Source: Unio delphinus | Taxonomy: Eukaryota > Mollusca > Bivalvia > Unionida > Unionidae | NCBI GenBank assembly: GCA_029339505.1 | Contig: JAQISU010001235.1 | Location: 34,013,315-34,077,314 of the forward strand | DNA: 64,000 nucleotides | Reading direction: 5' to 3' | Shown here: in pieces, positions 45,040-55,301 of the stretch | Layout: every line of letters begins with the position of its first letter | Position numbering within the stretch: position 1 is the first letter of the stretch | Program-made: the position numbers and the translations under genes | The notes under the pieces: model-generated | What the model was told of the DNA's origin: nothing | Database searches by the model: none | What the model saw: the letters and a program-made list of their open reading frames with translations, nothing else

Positions 45040-45750
45040 ATTGCATCTTTTTTATTCTCTGCCTCAATCTCTGTTTTCCCATTCAAACTTTTATTAAAAA
45101 CATGTCTCAAAGAGTTCCCGCTTTCTACTTTCTATTTTGTTTTCACCCCCTCTCAAACAAATGCATTAAAATGTCCCTGATAAAAGGTCCTTCCTTTTCT
45201 GGCCTCTCTCTTGTCACTTTTAATTCCTAGTCAAAAGAGCTGGCAGCCAGCTTTTAATGACCAAGGCAAACAAAAAACACAAACCCCTAGCTGTGAAAAC
45301 AGGCAGCATAATGCAGGACAATATTTGAACAGATTTGTAAACTGCCTGGATTTGTTCACTAACACAGGGGGTTGAACAAGCTATTCAAGTCTCTAGGTTG
45401 ATCAACCATATGTTATCAATAAGGACATAAAGAAGATGGTGCCCCTGTGAATTGGTTAACATCATCCCCATAGTTAAGTGGTTTTTTAAAGTGTTTATCC
45501 ATGGGATGGTCTTCTTTCTTTTTATCAATATTTCACCTTCAATTGTACAACTTTTAACTGGCTATAACTTTGTGCACCTTTGTGAAACGGATCTAATTTA
45601 ATAACTGTCACCCATAAGGAAAGCCCATGGGTATTCAAAAACTGCAGTGAATTTTTGCACTCAATAATCATGCCCAAAAAGTTCATGTGATATACCTAGA
45701 GAGTGCTAATGTATAATATTGTCAAATATGATTAGTTCTTTCTGTTTTAT
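45040..45750. other. unique sequence, no gene seen
   Basis: Nothing was recognised. Confidence 0.5.
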
Positions 45751-45754
45751 ATAA

Positions 45755-45767
45755 GTGTGTGCGTGCG

Positions 45768-45798
<31 letters not shown>
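45755..45798. repeat. (TG)n with TGCG interruptions
   Basis: gtgtgcgtgcgtgtgtgcg followed by 12 pure TG dinucleotides, an alternating purine-pyrimidine tract. Confidence 0.96.
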
Positions 45799-45925
45799 AA
45801 GATCCTGAAATCCCTGAATTTGTCAGACATGTCCAACAGACAAAAGGTTTCAACTGGCATATGCTTTGTCCTAATTTTGTTGATATAGTAAACTGCCCAA
45901 AAAGATGTAAAGAAAATAAAATTTA

Positions 45926-46100
45926 AAAGTCACTAGGTCTGATTTAGAGGTTGTTTCTTTGTTGGATAATCACTAAAGATGCTAATAACTATGCTTTTTT
46001 CAAAAGTGACTAGGCCTAATTTACAGGGGTTTTTTTGTGGGACAATCAAATGAGGTGCTGCCAACCAAGGTTGTTTGGATATTATGTTTTTCCAATTGTT
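45926..46100. repeat. about 83-bp tandem duplication
   Basis: aaaagtcactaggtctgatttaga ... ggataatcactaaagatgctaa is repeated as aaaagtgactaggcctaattta ... ggacaatcaaatgaggtgctgc. Confidence 0.85.
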
Positions 46101-46104
46101 GCAA

Positions 46105-46608
46105 CACTCAAAAAGCAAAAAAACACAATACAAGAGGCATGAAAGACTAAATATCTCCTGGACTTGTCAAAAATCCTGTAACTGAATGACTGCCTCAGGG
46201 TCTGTACAATAAACATTGCATCAGTCCCTCAAACCACAAATTTTTGTATTGTACTGTATTGTGGTGTCACCACATCACAACTTTAAAACAAAATATATGA
46301 AACTTAGGCTCTACTTTGGAATAAATCAACACAAGCAACAATTAACTTTTACTATCATCCTTGAAAATATTTGTGTTAATTATAAATAATTAGTTTGACA
46401 GGACACGCATGAATCATGGAAGGATATTACTAAGGGAAATGAAAGTACAGAGCTAACAATACACTGAATGATTAGACATATCAATCGTTTCTTTTTTTGG
46501 CTGCAATGTATATCTTCATTAATATTTTCATATTGAATATCAGAAATACATGGTTGCAATGCTAATTTTTTTTGGAAAAATTATTTCAAGGGCCATCAGA
46601 ATTTCAGG

Positions 46609-46610
<2 letters not shown>
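46105..46610. other. unique sequence, no gene seen
   Basis: Nothing was recognised. Confidence 0.5.

Positions 46611-46612
<2 letters not shown>

Positions 46613-46654
<42 letters not shown>
46613..46654. repeat. (CA)n microsatellite
   Basis: Twenty-one CA dinucleotides. Confidence 0.97.
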
Positions 46655-46657
<3 letters not shown>

Positions 46658-46785
46658 TCTGCAAGCTTCATACATAATTAGATATATATCTATAAACTAC
46701 AAATACCTAACAGTAGAACAAAAAGCCCAAGATACAAATAATTGAAACATTACAACGATGTGAAAAAACACTGCCTTGATGGCAT

Positions 46786-46880
46786 GAAAATAAAGTTTCA
46801 AGGAGGTTGTGACAATAAAGTTTCAAGGAGGTTGTGACAATAAAGTTCTGCTAACAGACAGATGGATAGATAACAAGGCA
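46786..46880. repeat. 25-bp tandem duplication and TGACC-family end
   Basis: aataaagtttcaaggaggttg-tgac is present twice, then gacagatggatagataacaagg, which resembles the end motif of the 140-bp families. Confidence 0.7.
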
Positions 46881-47265
46881 TCACATAAAATTTCTTCTGT
46901 TTGTTAGAGCAAAAAATGTTTTTTAAAAATGTAGTTACAGCTGTAATGGACGGAAAACCTAATCAGGTATTCTACATTGAGTATAAATATACCTGCAGAT
47001 TTTTTCATTTATTTGTGTTAAATATGTGAAACTTTACAAAGTACAAAATTGAAATTGGGCTAAATTATTGGGCTTATTATCATAATAAAGTACAATTCCA
47101 TGTACAGTTGAAAGTTTAATAGTTTTTGCACTATCACGCTAACTAGATTTTGATATGCATATAGATACATGGGTATATAGACAGCAGCAAACCAATTGTT
47201 ACAGAAATGAAGTCTTAAAATGAACATTATATGCTTTCAAGAGGTATTAAATACTATGGTAATCT
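46881..47265. other. AT-rich sequence, no gene seen
   Basis: Nothing was recognised. Confidence 0.5.
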
Positions 47266-47269
47266 ATGT

Positions 47270-47835
47270 AGGGCATGGTTCATTCTGTGATTGGGTCTCA
47301 ATGACCTAGACTTTTGGAAAAGGTACACAGTCTTGAATCAAACTGACTGTCCAGAGACCATTATTTTCTTATTAGACTTACCGTGAACGTGACTGCTGAC
47401 TGGAATCTGTTTCTTTATTACCTTCAGTGACAGCCATCTGCTGAGTTTGCTCATGGTATTTACTCTAGAACAAAATGTAACCTTGCAAAATCCATTTTCT
47501 TTGATCCACAATGACTCTGATCTTTGCCATAAATCCAACAAGCCTCTTTCTTACTCAAAATTCAATTCTTCCACAATTTTTTTTATCAAGGTACATGGAT
47601 GAAACCTGAATATCTGTGCAAAAACAATTTTTTTTTAAATTAGTGACCTTGACTTTTTTTTAAAATCCCCCAGTAAACAGATTTTTCCTTACCACAAGTG
47701 GAAGCCATCCATTAAGTTTTCTGGTAACCATAGGTACCGGAAAACTCTAGCTGATGTGGTGATACGAAAAAGGGAAAAGATGGATGGACAAGATTGTAAC
47801 AGGAAATACTTATAGCGGGTATATAAATTTTTAAA
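47270..47835 (+). repeat. TGACC-type 140-bp family, block 4
   Basis: The left edge gcatggttcattctg ... attttcttattagactta matches block 2. Units carry caatgactctgatctttgcc, caagcctctttcttactc, tagtgaccttgactt and gaagccatccattaagtt. The block ends in agatggatggacaag and tatagcgggtatataaa. Confidence 0.8.
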
Positions 47836-48019
47836 AATGAAATGCATTTTTTAAAAAAACATTAAGCCCAAGTACTTGTTGAAATGAATCCTCTTTAAAA
47901 CTTGGGCCCCCCCACACACACACACACAAAAAAAGGAAAACAATGTCTACAATCACAAATGTGATCGATGCATCAAACACCTATAGCACTGCTATTTTTC
48001 CATCAAACGGGAATTTCCA

Positions 48020-48600
48020 TTTTCTACCCTAAAATTTATCTATAAGCAGCACATAAAAATCTAATTTTTTCTTCCGGATGTCTCCAGTGAATAACATGAA
48101 AAAATTTGTATGTTTGGAGAGCTAAAAGCTTTAAATTTGTGAACATTCTTGGCAGTGCAATCTTAAATTGGAGTATAAAGTTTCGATTACACTTTGCACA
48201 ACCATTCAAATTGTAATCTTGCTAATGCCCTCAGACATGATAAAATACTGTCACGTCATAAAGAGAATACATAAGAGACAGGGAAACGACATCCAAATTT
48301 ATTTCTTTAACTTGTTTTCAAGTTTATTTACATTTTAAGACCATTTACGCCATGGAACAAGATGATGAAAATGATGTGATCATGCACTGCCGCAGTTTAT
48401 AAATTTCCCATGAATTGAGATCGGAGGCAGAAAAGATGTCTACTGTCAGCCATTTCCCAGGTTGCCGTTGGTGCAATATAATAGATGGTTTGTACATTTG
48501 CATTATTAAATGAGTATAGTAGTTTCCATGGAGACATACTGTCTATGCTCAGTCTAATTACAATTAACACAGACCCGGATTTAGCTTTCAGATAAAGTCA
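48020..48600. promoter_or_regulatory. high-complexity block with X-box-like motif
   Basis: Unique DNA with CpGs, ttccggatgt (ETS-like), gttgccgttggtgc (48461-48474) and gtttccatggagac (48522-48535). The last motif fits the RFX X-box pattern RYYNYY-N2-RRNRAC. atttgcatta at 48497 is octamer-like. There is no open frame. It could be a cis-regulatory element, possibly ciliary in type; this is inference from short motifs. Confidence 0.22.
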
Positions 48601-48624
48601 TTTCAGGGTGCATATTTTTTGTTT

Positions 48625-48735
48625 TATTGAATAGACTTAACAAACTGCATAAACCCAGATCTATCAGCACATTATGCAACAGTAGATCTGCATCTATGGA
48701 TCTGACTTACGAGTATATATGATAAGCAAAAATAT
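48625..48735 (+). mobile_element. dispersed palindromic element, copy C
   Basis: ttaacaaactgcataaaccc / agatctatcagcacattatgc / agtagatctgcatctatgg, with the same core as copies B and E. Confidence 0.65.
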
Positions 48736-48739
48736 CTGA

Positions 48740-49940
48740 AATACATGGAGTGCTAATCCATTGGCGGATACTTGGTTTTTTTTTATGCGGGTTTAATTCA
48801 GAGACATTATTTTTTTGCTTATAATGGCCAACTCTGTTTTCCAACCAACAGTGTAAAGACTGTAAAAACAGGTTTTGGCTGAAACTGATCCACCACTATC
48901 ATCTCTTATTCAAATTAATATACATGCTGAATTAAATAATTTCAATGTTTTACTGGATTTGATGTGAAAATCATTCAAATTTTCTTACATCTAATAAAAT
49001 AAAGGAGCAATCACCCTTACCAGCAACTAATAAGATTTAATTCTGTCCATAAAATTTCATGGACATTTTTCTTTTAAAAGTGTAAAAAATTGTATTGTGC
49101 AAAAATGACCCATCTGCAATGACAACAAAATTATGTGATGCTCTGTGTTGAAAATATTACTAAATTGACAGACCTCAGAAACTCATCTTATGAACTCAAA
49201 TATACCCTTGAGAAAGGTTGTGACTTGTAAAATAGATGAAAATTTTAATTATGTTTTTATCTTGAAGCATGATTAATTCTCTAGTTGCATGTGAAAAGGC
49301 TGTTCACTTTGCCCAAATTTTCCTTACAAATGAAGATTATGCGTTAAATGTATTTCTAAAGATAATTCCAATTCCCCAGCTCCAGCAGCGGAACTTGTGA
49401 CATATGCTCTGTTTTGAGACTCTTTTGTAAAATAGATTTTGTCTAAATGCAAACCTATACATAACACTGGTCATGGAATAAAATAAATTTACCAGTAGTC
49501 TAAATGGGTAATCTAAACGCAGATTGGCACACTTACTGTACAACAAGAAATACTGTCCAGAGAATATGAATGCCCCCCCCCCTTCCCCAATATGACATTA
49601 TTGAAGGAAGCTTAATTCATGATGACTGGGCAAAGTTCCAAGTCAACTGTAGACCATAACTCTAAGATGGTACCAACAACATTAACAAGAACAATAACAA
49701 CAATAACCCACTGGCTACAAACTAACAATAAAGTAACAACAAGACAAGTTGATCAAGATCTTTCCAATATTAAGTCCCTTACCAGATATGGCTCAATTCA
49801 CTTATCTATTGCCCTTGAAAGAATTTTCCCCCCAAAACATTAATTCCAGATGATCTGAAAATGACCATAATTCATATATGGACAAAACCCACCAACACTT
49901 AATTTTAAGGCAAAAACCTTCCTACTAAGATTTGAGAAAC
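48740..49940. other. unique sequence, no gene seen
   Basis: A nine-C run near 49572. A plus frame at 49619-49843 is rich in T, I and N and is not recognised. Confidence 0.45.
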
Positions 49941-49950
49941 TACAAGTTAT

Positions 49951-49974
49951 CACACACACACACACACACACACA
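49951..49974. repeat. (CA)n microsatellite
   Basis: Twelve CA dinucleotides. Confidence 0.97.
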
Positions 49975-49994
49975 GTACACAGCTTGAAAATACT

Positions 49995-50125
49995 CAGACC
50001 CTACTCTGCCATTGCTTGGGATAGCAGATCTGAGCCTATGTAGTTTGTTAGGAGTAATCTGTACAAAAAAACAATGCAGACCCTGATTTTACAGCAAATC
50101 ATGCACTGGCAGATCAACCTGTACC
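49995..50125 (+). mobile_element. dispersed palindromic element, copy D
   Basis: gcagatctgagcctatgtag / tttgttaggagtaatctgta / gcagaccctgattttacagc / atgcactggcagatc. The middle portion is the single-copy counterpart of the 74-bp satellite unit at 8067-8440. Confidence 0.7.
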
Positions 50126-50261
50126 ATGTATATGGTATGATTAGGAAAAATGACATCCACCATCAAGTTACTGACTCTAAAATCAATTATGACAGCTCTT
50201 GGGCATTAAAGGATATGTACATATTATCAAATTTAATTCAATCAACTAGCACTTAAAGGTT

Positions 50262-50470
50262 ATTTACCATATACTCTCACTTCAAGTCCAAATGCAAACT
50301 GCACAGACCCAGATCTGCCTTGCATAACATGCTGGCATATCTGGGTCTGTGCAGTAAGTTATAAGTAATCAATAAAACAAACAGCACAGACCTAGATATG
50401 CAGGTGCATTATGCAGATCATGATCTTTGAAGTTTGCAGACTTGTTTTATAAGTGAGTATATGGTATGTA
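50262..50470 (+). mobile_element. dispersed palindromic element, copy E (best hairpin)
   Basis: Outer inverted ends are accatatactctcactt and, inverted, accatatactcactt. The inner arms 50298-50319 and 50334-50355 pair at 21 of 22 positions around actgcacagacccagatctg. This copy shows the family as an inverted-repeat element with a central perfect-type hairpin. Confidence 0.78.
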
Positions 50471-51075
50471 AAATACACATACAACTGCAACCTTTGACCT
50501 GCAGACCCCAACCTATCTCCAGTGACTTCTTTGTTGGGCTAAACATACCAGTACCTCTGACAGTAGTATAGGTGTATAGGTGTCAGTTTTTCCTCAAGTA
50601 ATGGCTGATTTTTTTTCAGTGAGTATATAAACAGATGTCTGCCTTCATTTTGCAAAAGAATCTTTTGAATTCTGACTTTAAATGTTTTTATTTCTGGAAT
50701 GGTAGTTTCTATTTACTGGGCTACAATATATCTTCAAAAATGTGTCAGCAGAAATGGCCTATTTTGGCCAAGTTATAGAACACTCTCAGCTTCCATTATT
50801 GTACCTTCAGATTGGATGACAGCTTCACTTGCACTAGGAGGCATCCATTGGTTTTGTTGGTACAAACCTCTTTTGAAAAATTGTAGAGACAGATATGACA
50901 TAATGGATACAAAATACTAGTGATATGGGAAAATGGGAACCTGTCTGAAAATGGGTGAACATAAAAATATATATTGGTTAATAATGTAAGTCATGTTTTA
51001 GGAAAAAGAATCTTTTGACAGGTTATCCTAGTTCCATGTGGAAAAAATAGAGACATTGTTTTATTGTTGAAATTT
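50471..51075 (+). other. open frames without a clear gene
   Basis: A strong acceptor-like gattttttttcag ends at about 50620. Downstream, one frame is open for 47 codons from an ATG at about 50635, then a second frame for 73 codons (50699-50920). The shift of open frame within a protein-like stretch suggests a decayed coding element, or chance. It is not recognised. Confidence 0.25.
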
Positions 51076-51078
51076 CAG

Positions 51079-51295
51079 TTCTTTAACAGTCTTGAGTTTA
51101 CAACAATTATTACTTAACTTAGCACCTGACTCTTTGGTGCGAAATTTGAAAGCACATGTTTTAAACACAATCAGGTCCAGAAAATGCCGTGGGTCATATC
51201 CTTTCCTCTACACAGAAGCTTTCATCCAGGTTTCATCTATACTGATAAATATGGATAAAGATAAAAATTTAAAAAAATTAAAAATACAGAAATAA
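51079..51295 (+). CDS. candidate exon, about 71 codons
   Basis: An acceptor (gttgaaatttcag, ending 51078; an alternative ends at 51089) is followed by the longest non-repetitive open stretch behind an acceptor in the window. The peptide is leucine-rich, with SLQQLLLNLAPDSLVRNL, then KAHVLNTIRSRKCRG and SYPFLYTEAFIQ. It either ends at a weak donor (atccag then gtttca at 51230) or runs on as a terminal exon through a lysine-rich tail to TAA at 51293-51295. Composition up to residue 50 looks protein-like; the tail looks like AT-rich read-through. No family is recognised. Confidence 0.3.
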
Positions 51296-51299
51296 AGAT

Positions 51300-52570
51300 A
51301 AGTTTGATAATGAGCACTCAGAAATTTTAAGTTATTGAATTTTTAGCATCAAGGTGTTTATATAGGTTACTATGGGAACTGAATTAGAACCGCAAGTCCT
51401 AAAGATCTTGATTCTACTGTTGAGCAATAATGGATAAAGGGCAGTTTTGCATAAACAGGGTTATAGACAGTTCATGACAGAAAGAAAAAAAAAAGGAAAT
51501 TGTGGCAATGTAAAGCGGTAAGAAGATTCACCTTGGATAGGTGCTAAGACAGAAAATTGTATTAAAATTGATATGAAACTGGAAGCAGTTTTGGAGATTA
51601 TATGCTGATATAAGACAAATTTGGGCATTTTGTATGTTACTCCACAATGACTAGTTTGAAGAGTGACCTCCCTGGAAAATTAAGATCCAGCCTTCAGTGA
51701 GGGACATGTTAAAGTACCATACTAAAGTGACCCTGATATGCTGGTTGTTGGTTTTGTGTTCTGCCAACTATCTCCCAGACATTCATAATATAGAAACAGT
51801 AACCAATCAAACTGAAGGAACAAATAAAATGCTGTTGTTATACCAACATAACCTCTTTCCCCTCCCTCAAAATGTTATCCCTGGATTTTAACCATCCTCA
51901 AATATGTCTTGAGGGATATGAAAAAGCAGATATCTGCCAAACAGATGAATATTTTCATCCCTATATATAACTAAAATAATAGTTTTTTTTCTAGGCAAAA
52001 AAAACCCTCCACTTTTCTAATTTAGGTTCTTGGGCTTCAAATGAAAATTACACTTTTCTGATTATTATTTTAACTCTTACAGAATGAATTTAATCTTCAC
52101 ACTCCATTCAATGAGTCCTTGTCACCATTACTTGCTATTTTCTAATATCATTTAAAATTTAATTGAATGCGGGCTTTTTTTTAAAAACTGCCTTTAGCCA
52201 AAACTGTTTGGGTCAAAGTTCAATTTGAGGAGTTTATTTCTGCACTGTTCCGATTGTCATAAAATAAACAGTGCCCCTAGTGATTAAGAATAACTTTTGC
52301 CATACCTCCAATAACCCCTTTCTCCATCAGTCAGGATTTAAATTAAAGTGCCAATTTAATATGGCACAGTAATGAATCAAACTGAGACTCATTAGTTCCT
52401 GCAACATTCAGGTAAATGAAAGGATGCACTATTTATACCAAAGGACTGGGAAGGTCATTAAATTTGCAGCCTCTCTGATGAGAAGGGTCTAATACTAACA
52501 GAGATAAAAATAAAGACAATATTGCTATCCCCAAGCTCCGACAATAATTATCTTGCATCTGAACAAAGGT
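51300..52570. other. unique sequence, no firm gene
   Basis: A strong acceptor-like agttttttttctag (ending 51994) opens 30 codons to TGA at 52085. This is at the level expected by chance here. Confidence 0.4.
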
Positions 52571-52574
52571 AACT

Positions 52575-52913
52575 GTGATAATGAAAAGTATTTCTTCCGC
52601 TAGCGTAGGGAGGAAAATGGTAAATCATGGTGCATTGGAGGTTTGCACTAGCTGTAATCAGAGAATTATTTTATACCTGGCCATATGTGTCTTCATCATA
52701 ATAATGATGGCCATCGTTAATGTTGATTACACTGGCTTTACATTTGATACCGACTGTGAGGAGTATAATTCTGATGAAAATGATGAAAGTAATAATAATG
52801 TTGATGAAAACAAAAAAATATTTATATACCCTCCACCCACAGCATTTTTCCATGGTGACAGAAGAATTTATCATATTTCAAATAAAGAAATTTCATGTTT
52901 ACAAAGTTTATAA
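52575..52913 (+). CDS. candidate small membrane protein, 112 residues
   Basis: This is the longest non-repetitive open frame in the window, from ATG (or an internal ATG at codon 15) to TAA. It shows a CTSC pair at residues 24-27, one hydrophobic segment at about 31-50 (IILYLAICVFIIIMMAIVNV), then an acidic, Asn-rich stretch (51-79, such as CEEYNSDENDESNN) and a polar tail. This would be a single-pass membrane protein. AATAAA occurs at 52942 and 53007. No splice acceptor, promoter or family is identified. The asparagine/aspartate run partly reflects a (GAT/AAT)-rich stretch, so chance is a real alternative. Confidence 0.25.
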   Translation: MIMKSISSASVGRKMVNHGALEVCTSCNQRIILYLAICVFIIIMMAIVNVDYTGFTFDTDCEEYNSDENDESNNNVDENKKIFIYPPPTAFFHGDRRIYHISNKEISCLQSL

Positions 52914-52914
52914 G

Positions 52915-53245
52915 GAAGTGATAGGAATCATGAATTGTTCTAAATAAAATGGAAATGTGACATGTGAATGTACAGATGAATTTTTAAAATGTTATAAATA
53001 TTGAAAATAAAGAACTGTGAAAACCAAAAGTCATATTTGGCCAACCACAATGTTTTGGAGATTTGCTACAAAATATGAAAGTAAGATGCTTAAATTGATG
53101 AAAAAATGGACAAAAACATTAAAAGTAAATAAGAAAAAGCTCACATTCAAGAAAAGAGTGACCTTATTGACAGAGTTGTAAAATTACTGGGCAGACATGA
53201 AAAGCAAGTTTTGCCGTCACATCTGAAAAGGCATTATAGGAAAAG
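52915..53245. other. AT-rich sequence
   Basis: Contains two AATAAA signals. No frame was seen. Confidence 0.5.
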
Positions 53246-53247
53246 TG

Positions 53248-53460
53248 CTGAAAACAGTTACAGTTACATTATTGTGTTACTTAAAACATGAATAACAGTT
53301 ACAGTTACATTATTGCGTTACTTAAAACATGAATAACAGTTACAGTTACATTATTGTGTTACTTAAAACATGAATAACAGTTACAGTTACATTATTGTGT
53401 TACTTAAAACATGAATAACAGTTACAGTTACATTATTGTGTTACATAAAGCATGAATAAC
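53248..53460. repeat. 41-bp minisatellite, five copies
   Basis: Unit aataacagttacagttacat / tattgtgttacttaaaacat, nearly identical copies. Confidence 0.96.
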
Positions 53461-54215
53461 AGGGTTCATCAATGTACTTCCAACATCAGGTGTTATATAA
53501 AACAGAAACAAAAGACTTTAAATATATCAAATATCATCCCTTTATCTCCAACGGCTTGTGTAATATAAAACAGAAACAAAAAAAGCTTAATATTCTAACA
53601 AGTGATATTGACTTTGAGTATAAAACCTCAAACAGGTGATACATCTTAAAGGAATAATATACAACTATACTAGTCTTCATCCATTTATGCTAAATAGTTT
53701 ATAAATTTGAAAAAATGAAGGGCTAATATTACTAAAATTTGAAATATTTACATGTGACCTTGACCCTGAAGATGGGACAGCAATGTGGTATGCAATACAC
53801 CTATTAATCATAAAATATACCAAGTTGTATCCCATCAATTCAATTCTTGATACCCCAGTGAAAAAGAAAGTGTAACAGAAAACTTCAATACACTCCATGA
53901 CACTGGTCTTGAAGACCCCCAATGTGGAATATAACACCTGTTCATGATGATAGACACACATATATCCCTTAATCTCAAACAGCTCTCAAGTTAAAGAGTG
54001 GAAAGAAAGTTGATAGAAGTCTCTGTGGAGTACCATATACACCTTCTAGTTATGATGTAGGAGTATATCCCTTAATCTCAAATGGATTTCGAGTTTTTAA
54101 GCAATAAGGACAATGCAATGGAAGATGCAAAAGTACTGAACCATGACTCGGAAGATACAACCTCCAAAGACAGACATCCCAGTGATGATGTAAAAGAACC
54201 ACAAGACTCAATCAG
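53461..54215. repeat. degenerate low-copy repeat region
   Basis: Several pieces recur two or three times: tgttatataaaacagaaac (53494, 53559), tatcccttaatctcaaa (53964, 54066), gatgatagacaca-like and ccagtgatgatgta-like. It seems to be an old, long-unit tandem family. Confidence 0.55.
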
Positions 54216-54218
54216 TTT

Positions 54219-54345
54219 CAAGTTTATAGCAGAAAGAAAGTGATGAAAATTTAGCTTTTGGGTGTGTAAACAAATTTTAAACAAGTTTATAGCAGAAAGA
54301 AAGTGATGAAAATTTAGCTTTTGGGTGTGTAAAACAAATTTTTAA
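54219..54345. repeat. 63-bp tandem duplication
   Basis: Two copies of caagtttatagcagaaagaa / agtgatgaaaatttagcttt / tgggtgtgtaaa, almost identical and hence recent. Confidence 0.96.
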
Positions 54346-54789
54346 TAATGCACTAATTACCCATTGCTATTGCATAGCTTAACTTTTTCATGCTGAAAAA
54401 CCTCATCCATTCAATGTGAATACATTTTCTCCGAGAGTGGAGAATTATCAAATAGACGGTCCATCAGTCACCTTTATCATAAACAATAATTATGCCAGGA
54501 TGTCAGAACAGTGTTGGAGGAGGGCATTCATAACAGTGACGGGTAGATATTTCATAATTAAAATTAGTTTACACCCACCCCCATATTTTAAAAGCAGCAA
54601 TACTCCTACATCACCCATTGCTATGGCATAGCTGAATTTGTCAATTCTGTGGTAGGCTGATGTGTTAAACTGATAAAAAAAACAGAAAAATGAAGAAGAT
54701 ATCCACAGTACAAATTGAGGGTGTCCCACTGAAAGACACACATTGTGGTGCAACTATGGGTAAGATAGAAAAATGTCTCCACTTTGTTT

Positions 54790-54945
54790 TGCTAATCAGT
54801 TGTGGCTACTATCATTGTTGGTACGGGGTTTGGAGGGACAAATCATTAACTTCTGAATAACAAGCTCTGCCTTGAACCAACCATCATTCAAAATTCCAAC
54901 CAACTTTCAGCACACTAACCACTGTTCCACCATAGCAAGGTGTTT
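54790..54945 (-). mobile_element. tRNA-derived SINE, minus strand
   Basis: The complement begins tgctatggtggaacagtggt / tagtgtgctg (a typical tRNA A-box context), followed at tRNA spacing by atggttggttcaaggc (degraded B box), then a body without tRNA features. No relation to families A or B was seen beyond the head. Confidence 0.5.
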
Positions 54946-54998
54946 CATACATATTAAATAATACATGTACCACTCTTAAATAATGAAACGGATCCATG

Positions 54999-55207
54999 AT
55001 GAAAGGCAGGGCCGGCACTTCTGCTAGGCAAACTAGGCAATCGCCTAGGACACTAGACTAAAGTGGGAGCCAGAAAAAAAAAAAAAATGCAAATTGTGTT
55101 TTATTTCATGATGAGCGGGTGGGGAAGGGTGTGAGTGGGAAGGGGGGTGCCAGATATCTGATCTCGCCTAGGGCGCCAAAATGCCTTGCACCGGCACTGA
55201 TGAAAGG
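54999..55207. mobile_element. hAT-type MITE with perfect 8-bp target duplication
   Basis: The element proper is 55007-55199 (193 bp). Ends cagggccggcac and, inverted, cagtgccggtgc. Inside lie ctaggcaatcgcctagg and tcgcctagggcgcc, which are GC-rich palindromes. The duplication atgaaagg is at 54999-55006 and 55200-55207. This structure fits the hAT superfamily. It is non-coding. The right half holds a G-rich tract (55117-55147). A second A-run lies at 55076-55087. Confidence 0.92.
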
Positions 55208-55301
55208 GGATGCCATATATTGAGATGCTTTATATTAAGGGAGCACAGCAGTATGAATTCCATTGTCATCAACCACTTCCTTAATCATAAAGAGAAAATT
55301 A

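Noticed and set aside
47382..47464. Attractive minus-strand exon: acceptor ttttgttctag, 27 open codons rich in Q, S and T, donor gtaagt
   Set aside because: The stretch lies inside TGACC-type repeat block 4, and its borders (attttcttattagactta) match block 2 at about 15945, so the peptide is a translated repeat. It shows how easily false exons arise here.
49619..49843. 74-codon plus frame rich in T, N and I
   Set aside because: Biased composition from ACA/AAC-rich DNA, no signals at either end.
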